Source: Acidimicrobiia bacterium (GTDB lineage Bacteria; Actinomycetota; Acidimicrobiia; Spongiisociales; UBA5794). From it: DNA of 9,290 bases. The DNA lies in NCBI GenBank assembly GCA_013003515.1, contig JABDIW010000343.1, positions 1 to 9,290 on the forward strand, written 5' to 3'. This document shows positions 1 to 6,392 of this stretch, one piece after another; the first letter of the stretch is position 1; each line of letters starts with the position of its first letter. Below the pieces are notes generated by a model. The model was not told where the DNA came from, did not search any database, and was given only the letters and a program-made list of their open reading frames with translations. Made by a program: the position numbers and the translations under genes.

Positions 1-1274
1 GGAAGGGTCCCGAGACCGGCATCGCGGAGGCGCACGAGGAAGTCGTGGACCGACACTCCCGACGTCTCCGCCCCCTGCCACACCTCGAGCGGCGTGAACC
101 CATGGCAATGCATGTCCGGGACAGCTCGCTTGATCGCCTCGATGACCTCCACATAGAAGTCACCGGTGAACCCGGGATGGATGCCTCCCTGGAGGCATAC
201 CTCTGTGGCGCCCGCTTCGGCCGCCTCGACGGTCCGTTCCACGATCTCATCGACCGTCATCAGATAGGGGTCGCCGCGCAGATTCAGCGACCTGGGGCCC
301 TTGGAGAACGCACAGAACCCGCATCGGAAGTAGCACTGGTTGGTGTAGTTGATGTTCCGGTTGACGACGAACGTCACGTCGTCTCCGTTGGCGCGGGCAC
401 GCAATCGATCGGCGACCCGAGCGATCGCGTCGACCTCGTCGCCGCGAGACCGGAACAGGCGCTCGATCTCAGCCACAGATGGGCGTTGCCCCTCGAGAGC
501 TCGATCGAGGATCCCTCGAACGTCACCGATCACTGCTGCAGCAGCATCCTCGGACTTCGTGCCATGCCATGTCGCGTCCGGCCACGCCGCCGATTGCCTC
601 TCAGGTGGTGCCGGCGGCACCGTCGAGCGACCGGCGGCCCAGTCGGTGCGAGGCCGAACGACTCCGGACCCATCGATCTGATCGAGGTACGCCTTGAACA
701 GCTCTGGTGGCAGCTCTTCCCGGGCGGCATCGATGGTGATGTCCACCGGAACCGCGGATCGCTCGATCAGAAGGATGTCGAGAGCGTCCCGAAGCCCACC
801 GACATCGTCCGTCGACCAGCCGCGAAGCAACAGATCACCGGCTCCACTCGCCACCGCGGCCAGTGCGTCGTCGATGGAGTCCACGAAGACGGAGACGGTT
901 GCGTCGACCCCGGGGAGCGAGCACAGCCGTGCCGCATCTGCCACGCGGCCACGACCGGTGCGCAGATAAGCGGCCTTCGAACGCACCAGGGCGTCGAGGA
1001 CCAGTTCGGTCTCTCCGGTGTCGATCACGGTGATTCGCCACCCGGCCACACCCATGTCGAGAGCCTCGCCGGGCTCGACGACCCAACCGATCCCATCGGC
1101 GACCCCACGGCCCACGGCAACGGGAAGCAAGCCTCCCGAGAGGGCGGCAGCACTCGACGGAAGGTCGAGGGCCACGACCTCGACGGAGGTGGTTCCCTCC
1201 CTACGCCGGGTCGACGCCCACAGCTCGTGAACCGACTCGGCGGGGCGAGTGCGAAGGAAGGTGACTCTGGTCAT
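1..1274 (-). CDS. cofH: CofH, FO synthase subunit 2, with a long unassigned N-terminal extension; 3' end cut by window edge
   Basis: CofH is the radical-SAM enzyme that joins a tyrosine-derived hydroxybenzyl group to 5-amino-6-ribitylaminouracil, the first half of FO synthesis for coenzyme F420. Reading from ATG 1274-1272 the frame is open to the left edge (424 codons seen, no stop). Residues about 245-424 match CofH: the NINYTNQC stretch, the CxxxCxxC iron-sulfur triad at Cys314, Cys318 and Cys321 followed by AFSKG, then EVCLQGGIHP and HGFTPLE. Residues 1-245 are not part of ordinary CofH. They show alternating beta/alpha segments (for instance TVSVFVDS, then GAGDLLLRG), ending in a Pro-rich linker around 210-240; I do not recognise the domain. 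The ATG overlaps the cofG stop as ATGA, which supports this start. A GTG at 533-531 (residue 248) could start a conventional CofH internally, but no stop separates the two parts. The CofH assignment is secure; the role of the extension is unknown. Confidence 0.92.
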   Translation of the reverse strand, partial: MTRVTFLRTRPAESVHELWASTRRREGTTSVEVVALDLPSSAAALSGGLLPVAVGRGVADGIGWVVEPGEALDMGVAGWRITVIDTGETELVLDALVRSKAAYLRTGRGRVADAARLCSLPGVDATVSVFVDSIDDALAAVASGAGDLLLRGWSTDDVGGLRDALDILLIERSAVPVDITIDAAREELPPELFKAYLDQIDGSGVVRPRTDWAAGRSTVPPAPPERQSAAWPDATWHGTKSEDAAAAVIGDVRGILDRALEGQRPSVAEIERLFRSRGDEVDAIARVADRLRARANGDDVTFVVNRNINYTNQCYFRCGFCAFSKGPRSLNLRGDPYLMTVDEIVERTVEAAEAGATEVCLQGGIHPGFTGDFYVEVIEAIKRAVPDMHCHGFTPLEVWQGAETSGVSVHDFLVRLRDAGLGTL

Positions 1275-2401
1275 GCGGCGGCCCGCTGCGGGGCGATCGC
1301 GTACCCGTCGTCGTCGGCTGCTGCGAGAAGCTGAGGAAGCAAGCCGGCGTCGATCCACTCACTGGTGATGTACTCCGGATAGACCGGCAGACGCGGCTTC
1401 AGGGTGAACCCCGCCGTCTGCGTGAGTGCTTCCAGCCGATCGAGATGGGGCCACGGCGCCTCCGGATTCACCCAGTCGATGGTGAGCGGCGACACTCCTC
1501 CCCAGTCGTTGATGCCTGCGTCGAGGTACCGACCGAAGTCCTCGGTGAGGTTCGGGGGCACCTGGAGGTTGACGTCCGGTCCCAGGATCCAACGAGCCGC
1601 AGCGATGATCCGCTCGACATAGGCGACCGTCGGTTCGGCGTCCCGGCGTTTCGGTGTGTCCGCCTTGGCACGGAAGTTCTGCACGATCACCTCCTGAACG
1701 GCTCCTGTCCTGACGGCCAGTTCGGCGAGCGCAAACAACGAGTCGACGACCTCCGCCGGGGTTTCGCCGATACCTACGAGGATGCCGGATGTGAACGGCA
1801 CCCTGGCCGTGCCTGCGGCCTCGATGGTCGCCACCCTGACGGCTGGGTCCTTGTCGGGGCAGTTGTGGTGGGGCATGCCCGGCTCCATGAGTCGTGGGGA
1901 GATGTTCTCGAGCATGAGTCCCATCGAAGGGCTGACCGGTCGGAGAGTGGCGACATCTTCGAGCGACATGACCCCGGGGTTGGCGTGCGGGAAGAGCGAG
2001 GTCTCCTCCACCACGAGACGGGCCATCTTCGCGACGTATTCCATGGTGGTCTCACACCCCTGTGACGCCAGGAACTGCCGTGCCTGGGGCCACCGATCCT
2101 CGGGTGCGTCACCCAGGGTGATCAGGGCTTCGGTGCAGGCGTGTCGCTCACCGGCCCTGGCGATGGCGAGGACCTCGTCCGGTGTGAGGTACTGCCCGCC
2201 GGCCCCCGGCGGCTTGGCGAACGTGCAGTAGGTGCATGTGTCGCGACACAGCGTGGTGAGCGGGATGAAGACCTTGCGGGAGTAGGTGATGACCCGTTCA
2301 TCGCCGCGGAGACTGCGCGCCTCGTCGAAGAGTGGGGCTGGATCCCGACGACCGGTGATCAACTCGAGGGCCAGGTCTGGATCCGGCGCCGGGAAAGACA
2401 T
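1271..2401 (-). CDS. cofG: CofG, FO synthase subunit 1 (7,8-didemethyl-8-hydroxy-5-deazariboflavin synthase)
   Basis: CofG is the second radical-SAM enzyme of FO formation. It cyclises the CofH adduct into 7,8-didemethyl-8-hydroxy-5-deazariboflavin in the cytoplasm. The 376-residue protein shows the CofG landmarks: TYSRKVFIPLTTLC, the CxxxCxxC triad at Cys52, Cys56 and Cys59, ALITLGDAPE, HANPGVMS, SPSMGLMLE, FTSGILVGIGET, EVIVQNFRAK, QVPPNL and INDWGGVSPLT. These follow the CofG half of mycobacterial FbiC block by block. The chosen ATG (2401-2399) lies 51 codons before the first cluster cysteine, a normal distance. The frame stays open upstream to 2761, but that part is antisense to the nucleotidase gene and resembles no protein. 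There is no clear Shine-Dalgarno; a TANNNT box (TACCGT) ends eight bases before the ATG, so a leaderless start is possible. The stop overlaps the cofH start (ATGA), implying coupled translation. Confidence 0.96.
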   Translation of the reverse strand: MSFPAPDPDLALELITGRRDPAPLFDEARSLRGDERVITYSRKVFIPLTTLCRDTCTYCTFAKPPGAGGQYLTPDEVLAIARAGERHACTEALITLGDAPEDRWPQARQFLASQGCETTMEYVAKMARLVVEETSLFPHANPGVMSLEDVATLRPVSPSMGLMLENISPRLMEPGMPHHNCPDKDPAVRVATIEAAGTARVPFTSGILVGIGETPAEVVDSLFALAELAVRTGAVQEVIVQNFRAKADTPKRRDAEPTVAYVERIIAAARWILGPDVNLQVPPNLTEDFGRYLDAGINDWGGVSPLTIDWVNPEAPWPHLDRLEALTQTAGFTLKPRLPVYPEYITSEWIDAGLLPQLLAAADDDGYAIAPQRAAA

Positions 2402-2456
2402 GGCTGGTGACGGTAGTCCGCGCTCGGGGCAAGACTCACCGTGCCAGGATGTCGGC
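2402..2456. promoter_or_regulatory. Divergent intergenic region between cofG and the nucleotidase gene
   Basis: These 55 bases separate two genes transcribed away from each other, so promoters for both should lie here or reach into the coding ends. On the minus strand, TACCGT sits eight bases before the cofG ATG. On the plus strand, CAGGAT ends six bases before the nucleotidase ATG and contains AGGA, which could equally be a Shine-Dalgarno sequence. I see no convincing -35 hexamer and no long palindrome that would mark an operator. The divergent arrangement is clear; the individual boxes are tentative. Confidence 0.4.
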
Positions 2457-3017
2457 ATGCGACTCGGTATCGACCTCGACGGCGTCGTGGCGGACTTCAA
2501 CGCAGGCTGGGTGAGCCTGTACAACGACCAGTTCGACCGCGAACTGGCGAGCGACATGGTGACCAGTTGGGGCGGCATGATCGACCTGACCCACTTCACC
2601 GACATGGGTGAGTTCTGGCGATGGGCGGGCCAGGGCGACGGCCACTCGATCTTCCGACACCTCGACACGTACCCCGGGGCTGTTGAGACGCTCGAGCAGC
2701 TGGCGGTGATGCACGACATCGTGATCATCACGACAAAACCCGACTGGGCGATCCACGACACGTTCGCCTGGCTGTCGGATCACCGCATCCCGACCCGGGA
2801 GGTGCACATCCTCGAGGACAAGTGGACGGTTCCCTGCGACGTGTACCTCGATGACGCACCGCACCAGATCGAGGCCATCCACGCCAATCGTCCCGAATCG
2901 GCGATGGTGCGATTCGTCCGCGCCTGGAACGACCCGAGGCCCGGCGTCCACGACATCGAAGACTGGGACGAGTTCCTCTCACTCGTGGGACGTCTGGCCG
3001 AACGCGGCACCGCCTGA
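2457..3017 (+). CDS. HAD-family 5'(3')-deoxyribonucleotidase-like phosphatase (NT5C type)
   Basis: A 186-residue soluble HAD hydrolase resembling the cytosolic 5'(3')-deoxyribonucleotidase (NT5C) family, which removes phosphate from (deoxy)nucleoside monophosphates. HAD motif I is IDLDGVVADF, with nucleophile Asp6 and acid/base Asp8. Motif II is IITTK (Thr92/Thr93), the motif III lysine is probably Lys122, and motif IV is YLDDAP (Asp132/Asp133), which holds the Mg ion. The region between motifs I and II (FWRWAGQGDG and around) forms the cap typical of this family. Length is normal. The frame is open upstream to 2286, but homology begins at the ATG at 2457, which has AGGA seven bases ahead. 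It is divergent from cofG and lies 56 bases before phnD. The HAD assignment is firm; the nucleotide substrate is inferred from the family and could be another small phosphate ester. Confidence 0.82.
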   Translation: MRLGIDLDGVVADFNAGWVSLYNDQFDRELASDMVTSWGGMIDLTHFTDMGEFWRWAGQGDGHSIFRHLDTYPGAVETLEQLAVMHDIVIITTKPDWAIHDTFAWLSDHRIPTREVHILEDKWTVPCDVYLDDAPHQIEAIHANRPESAMVRFVRAWNDPRPGVHDIEDWDEFLSLVGRLAERGTA

Positions 3018-3056
3018 GTGGTCTATCGTTTCGATTGCGGGGAACCGCGCCCTTAG

Positions 3057-3062
3057 AGGAGG
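3057..3062 (+). promoter_or_regulatory. Strong Shine-Dalgarno for phnD
   Basis: AGGAGG within AGAGGAGGAG lies 11 bases before the phnD ATG at 3074. It is by far the best ribosome-binding site in the window; several other genes start by overlap coupling or without a site. This fits a receptor protein needed in many copies. It also fixes the start so that the protein begins with a signal peptide. In the same 56-base gap, TATCGT (3024-3029) matches TANNNT but has no convincing -35 partner, so whether phnD has its own promoter is open. Confidence 0.75.
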
Positions 3063-3073
3063 AGTAACTCACA

Positions 3074-4192
3074 ATGCGCTTGCGCACACTATTCATCGCC
3101 CTCGTCGCCTTGGCCCTGCTGGCAACCGCCTGCGGAGACGCCGAGACGACCGAAGGCGACACCACGACCACGACGTCGGGGGTCACGACGACGGTCGATC
3201 CCAAAGCAGACTGGCCCGACGAGATCATCTTCGGGTTCATCCCGTCGGAGCGCCAGGAAACGCTGCAGGACAACATCGAGCCATTCATGGATTACATCGC
3301 TGACGAAATCGGCATCGACGTCACCGGCGTCGTGACCGCCGACTACAACGGCCTCGTCGTCGCTCTCGGAACCGGCGGTGCCGACTTCGGCGCGTTCGGC
3401 CCGTTTGGCTACGTCCAGGCGAAGGACCAGTACCCGAACATCGAGGTGCTGATCCAGTCGATCCGTTTCGGCTCGGACCTATATCACGGCCAGTGGTTCA
3501 CCAATGACCCGTCGATCTGTGACGAGCCGCCGGTTGTCGGCGCACTCGAGAACGAGGGCGGCACGCCGGTCATCAAGGCTGGCGACGAGGTCGCCGCACT
3601 CCAGGTGGGTTGGGCCTTCGGCGACGCCGGCCTCGAGCAAGAGGTCCTCGGAGATGGCACCGAGGTCGATCAGGGCACGGCGTGCCTCGGCAGCCTCGAG
3701 AGCATCGTTGGCAAGTCGGTGGCATTCACGTCGTCGACCTCGACATCCGGTGCGGTGTTCCCGCAGCTTCAGCTGCTCAACCTGGGCATCGACGTCGAGA
3801 ACGACATCACCTACTCGTACCTGGGGTCGCACACCGACACCGTGCAGGCCGTGTACAACGGTGACTTCGACATCGGCCTCTCGTTCGATGACGCCCGCCG
3901 CAACATCCGCAAGGACGCCGACGACAACCCGCTCCACCCGGACGTGGGCTCGAAGGTGATCGTGTTCAACATCACCGACGACATCCCCAACGACGTGGTC
4001 GCTGTTGACGGAGATCTGCCTGACAATCTCAAGCAGGCCGTCTACGACGCCATCTCCAAGTACCTGGAGACCGAAGAGGGCGAAGCCATCCTCGACGAGA
4101 TCTACGGCTGGACCGACATTCGTCCCGCTTCCGAGGCCGACTTCGCGGTCGTCCGCGACGCCGCCGAGAAGCTCGGAGTGACCGAGGACTAA
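3074..4192 (+). CDS. phnD: PhnD-family substrate-binding lipoprotein of a phosphonate/phosphite-type ABC importer
   Basis: The extracytoplasmic receptor of the importer encoded downstream, 372 residues. Residues 1-20 form a lipoprotein signal (Arg2/Arg4, hydrophobic core, LLATAC with lipid-bearing Cys20), followed by a Thr-rich linker to about residue 42. The mature part follows the PhnD fold: FGFIPSERQE near 53, the DFGAFGPFGYVQA stretch (104-116), VAFTSSTSTSG (216-226, whose Ser/Thr-rich turn binds the phospho group in this family), the GSHTDTVQAVYNGDFDIG stretch (251-268, with His253 and Asp266 as likely ligand residues) and a C-terminal helix region ending in a DIRPASEAD stretch. Between YHGQWFT and SLESIVGK there are about 60 residues (144-206) absent from typical PhnD, with Cys149 and Cys204 placed to form a disulfide. 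The ligand is not predictable: relatives bind phosphonates, phosphite, hypophosphite or phosphate. Confidence 0.93.
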   Translation: MRLRTLFIALVALALLATACGDAETTEGDTTTTTSGVTTTVDPKADWPDEIIFGFIPSERQETLQDNIEPFMDYIADEIGIDVTGVVTADYNGLVVALGTGGADFGAFGPFGYVQAKDQYPNIEVLIQSIRFGSDLYHGQWFTNDPSICDEPPVVGALENEGGTPVIKAGDEVAALQVGWAFGDAGLEQEVLGDGTEVDQGTACLGSLESIVGKSVAFTSSTSTSGAVFPQLQLLNLGIDVENDITYSYLGSHTDTVQAVYNGDFDIGLSFDDARRNIRKDADDNPLHPDVGSKVIVFNITDDIPNDVVAVDGDLPDNLKQAVYDAISKYLETEEGEAILDEIYGWTDIRPASEADFAVVRDAAEKLGVTED

Positions 4193-4215
4193 ACGGCTCC
4201 GTCTGATCGTGTGAC

Positions 4216-4247
4216 ACGAGAGCCGCTCCGTGGGGGGCGGCTCTCGT
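4216..4247 (+). other. Intercistronic hairpin between phnD and phnC
   Basis: ACGAGAGCCGC (4216-4226) and GCGGCTCTCGT (4237-4247) are perfect inverted repeats, giving an 11-bp GC-rich stem with a 10-base loop. It begins 23 bases after the phnD stop and ends 25 bases before the phnC start. No U-tract follows, so it is not a classic intrinsic terminator. In binding-protein operons such hairpins often protect the upstream mRNA end or cause partial termination, giving more receptor than membrane components. That role is inferred here from position and structure. Confidence 0.7.
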
Positions 4248-4272
4248 ACACTCGCAACCGGAAGGGAACGGG

Positions 4273-5037
4273 ATGATCGAATTCACGAACGCGACGGTCG
4301 TCTACCCAGGGGGCCTCAAGGCCCTGGACGACGTGACCGTCACCATCGAACCCGGGGAGTTCGTGGTGGTCGTGGGGCTGTCCGGTGCCGGCAAGTCCAC
4401 GATGTTGCGGGCAGTCAACGGATTCGTGCCCATCGTGGGTGGCTCCGTGAAGGTCCTCGATCAGGAGGTGCGCGGCGCCTCCAACAAGGATCTACGCGGG
4501 CTGCGATCCAACATCGGGATGATCTTCCAGACGTTCAACCTGGTGAACAGGGCGCGAGTCATGAACAACGTCCTCATGGGTCGGCTCGCCCAGGTACCAC
4601 GGTGGCGATCGACGCTGGGGATGTGGCCCGAAGACGACAAGGAGCTCGCACTCCAGGCACTGGAGCGGGTCGACATCATCGAGAAGGCATACATTCGCGC
4701 CTCGGATCTCTCTGGGGGCCAGCAACAGCGAGTCGGCATCGCCCGAGCGCTGGCTCAAGACCCGAAGATCCTCCTCGCCGACGAACCGGTAGCTTCGCTC
4801 GACCCGGTGACCTCGCACATGGTGATGCGCGATCTACAGCGCATCAATCGGGACCTCGGCATCACCACGTTGATCAACCTCCACTTCCTCGACCTGGCAC
4901 GGGCCTACGGGAAACGCCTCATCGGGCTGCGTGACGGGAAGCTCGTCTACGACGGCGACATCGCCGACGTCTCCGACGAGGTGTTCCGCGACATCTACGG
5001 TCGCGCCATCACTCCCGACGACCTGCTCGAGACGTGA
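4273..5037 (+). CDS. phnC: PhnC-type ATP-binding subunit of the phosphonate-type ABC importer
   Basis: The cytoplasmic ATPase that powers the importer, working as a dimer beneath the two PhnE permeases. At 254 residues it has the normal PhnC length and every catalytic element: Walker A GLSGAGKST (35-43), Q-loop Gln86 in IFQTFNLV, signature LSGGQQQR (146-153), Walker B ILLADEP (166-172) with catalytic Glu171, D-loop SLDP (175-178) and switch His204 in INLHFLDLA. The asparagine-histidine spacing, FQTFNLVNRARVMNN and the DGKLVYDG tail are typical of PhnC rather than of other ATPase groups. The ATG at 4273 has a purine-rich GGAAGGGA site just ahead. Its TGA overlaps the GTG of phnE1 (GTGA, 5034-5037), so the two are probably translated together. 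Nothing suggests loss of function. Confidence 0.96.
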   Translation: MIEFTNATVVYPGGLKALDDVTVTIEPGEFVVVVGLSGAGKSTMLRAVNGFVPIVGGSVKVLDQEVRGASNKDLRGLRSNIGMIFQTFNLVNRARVMNNVLMGRLAQVPRWRSTLGMWPEDDKELALQALERVDIIEKAYIRASDLSGGQQQRVGIARALAQDPKILLADEPVASLDPVTSHMVMRDLQRINRDLGITTLINLHFLDLARAYGKRLIGLRDGKLVYDGDIADVSDEVFRDIYGRAITPDDLLET

Positions 5038-6392
5038 CCGCCATCGACGCTGCTGCACCGGTATCCGGGGTCCGGCCCCAGGAGCCGACCAGCTCGTTCC
5101 GCTTCGTCGTCGGCGCCATCGTCATGGGCGTCGGTGCAGCCATCGTCGGGGCGGCGACGTTGGGCATCGGATGGCTGTGGGGTGCGGCCACGGCCGGCGT
5201 CGTCTACGGGGTGTTGTGGTGGCTGGGTCTCGCTCGATCGCCTATCGACGCCGGGATCATGGTGATCGCAGGTGCTGTCTCCGGCCAGTGGTTCGTGGCG
5301 GTGCTCGACGGGAGAGCCGGCCCGGTCGACATCGCCGAGACGACACCTGCTGCGCTCGGGTTCGTTGTGTTCGGCGCTGCGGTGGCCTGGGCATTGCGAC
5401 ACCGCCTCACCGTCGCTGCGGCGGCATTGGTCACGGTGTCGTGGGCCGCAGCGGTTGCGCTGCCGACCCAGTACGGGGTGGGACTCGGAATTCTCGCAGA
5501 TCTGGGGCGGCGCGAGCTTCGTGAGGGCGTGCTCCAGGTGCTGGGCTCCAGCTTCTTCACCATGGTGCCGCTGCTCGCGGTGCTCTTCGCCGGGTCCCTC
5601 ACGGTCGCGCTGGCGACCAAGCGAGCGGCACCCGCCTCGGTCGGGCTCGCGGTCGTCATGTCGGTGATCTCGTTCAACATGATCGAGTTCTCTGTTGTCG
5701 AGCTGTTCACGCAGGCGTCCCAGATCGGCGACCTGGCCAAGGAGTTCTGGCCACCGACCTGGACCTGGCCCAAGACGATCGGCCAGGAGCCGACCAACGT
5801 CATCATCGATCCGTTCATCGAGACGCTCCAGATCGCTGTGGTCGGTGCGACTCTCGGCTGCTTGATGGCGCTGCCGCTTGCGTTCATGGCGGCTCGGCCG
5901 ACGACGCCAGACGAGCCGACGTATTGGGGCGCCAAGAGCTTCATGAACGTCATCCGCACGATTCCCGACCTGTTCTGGGCGATCATCTTCACCGCCGCCG
6001 TCGGATTCAACGCCTTCGCCGGTGCACTGGCGATGGTGTTCTTCTCGCTTGCGATCATGTCCAAGCTGTTGTCCGAGACGGTCGACTCGATCGAGCTCGG
6101 CCCGCTCGAGGCCGCTCGTGCCACGGGGTCTCGCCACGCCCAGGTGATTCAGTACGCCGCACTCCCCCAGGTGCTGCCCAACTACGTGGCCTACGCCTTG
6201 TACATCTTCGAATTGAACGTCCGGGCTTCGGTCGTGATCGGCATCGTCGGTGCCGGTGGTATCGGCCGCTTGCTCAATGAGCAGCGCAACTTCTTCCAGT
6301 GGGACCGGGTGATGGCGATCGTCATCGTGATCTTCGTCACGGTGATCCTCATCGAGATGGTGAGCATCCTGATCAGGCGGCGACTCGTATGA
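5034..6392 (+). CDS. phnE: PhnE-type permease with an extra N-terminal multi-helix membrane region
   Basis: First permease of the importer, 452 residues, whereas usual PhnE proteins have about 260-300. The C-terminal part from about residue 200 is the PhnE/BPD permease: a first helix near 203-222, FWPPTW, helices at about 262-287, 308-346 and 380-405, the coupling loop EAARATG...LP (359-378) that docks on PhnC, VVIGIVGAGGIG (399-410), and a last helix near 424-446 ending RRRLV. Residues 1-195 precede this and contain about five or six additional hydrophobic stretches (near 24-46, 50-65, 71-90, 106-121, 126-145 and 174-192) with no motif I recognise. The GTG start overlaps the phnC stop and has only a weak ribosome site, so translation is probably by reinitiation. 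A later start would give a standard-sized permease, but the hydrophobic coding pattern runs continuously from the GTG, so I keep the long form. Confidence 0.93.
   Translation: MTAIDAAAPVSGVRPQEPTSSFRFVVGAIVMGVGAAIVGAATLGIGWLWGAATAGVVYGVLWWLGLARSPIDAGIMVIAGAVSGQWFVAVLDGRAGPVDIAETTPAALGFVVFGAAVAWALRHRLTVAAAALVTVSWAAAVALPTQYGVGLGILADLGRRELREGVLQVLGSSFFTMVPLLAVLFAGSLTVALATKRAAPASVGLAVVMSVISFNMIEFSVVELFTQASQIGDLAKEFWPPTWTWPKTIGQEPTNVIIDPFIETLQIAVVGATLGCLMALPLAFMAARPTTPDEPTYWGAKSFMNVIRTIPDLFWAIIFTAAVGFNAFAGALAMVFFSLAIMSKLLSETVDSIELGPLEAARATGSRHAQVIQYAALPQVLPNYVAYALYIFELNVRASVVIGIVGAGGIGRLLNEQRNFFQWDRVMAIVIVIFVTVILIEMVSILIRRRLV

Noticed and set aside
540..1274. CofC-like guanylyltransferase as the identity of the CofH N-terminal extension
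   Set aside because: CofC would be a sensible F420 neighbour, but the extension lacks the expected N-terminal nucleotide-binding pattern of CofC (VPVKPL...AKSRL), so I leave it unassigned.
45..1334. Long open frame of 429 codons on the plus strand
   Set aside because: It lies antisense to cofH and the end of cofG. Its translation is Arg/Asp/Gly-rich without motifs, while the minus strand has unmistakable CofH motifs. High GC content makes such open shadows common.
2286..2456. Upstream extension of the nucleotidase gene
   Set aside because: The extra 57 codons overlap cofG on the other strand, and the HAD motif I normally sits within the first ten residues, as it does from the ATG at 2457.
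2402..2761. Upstream extension of cofG by 120 codons to an ATG at 2761
   Set aside because: The added residues are antisense to the nucleotidase gene and have no similarity to CofG, which begins naturally at 2401.
4216..4247. Intrinsic transcription terminator after phnD
   Set aside because: The stem is strong but no run of T follows, and the downstream importer genes have no obvious promoter of their own. I therefore call it an intercistronic hairpin rather than a terminator.
4995..6137. Open frame of 380 codons on the minus strand
   Set aside because: Antisense to phnE1. The translation is Arg/His/Asp/Gln-rich low-quality sequence, whereas the plus strand encodes a clear permease.
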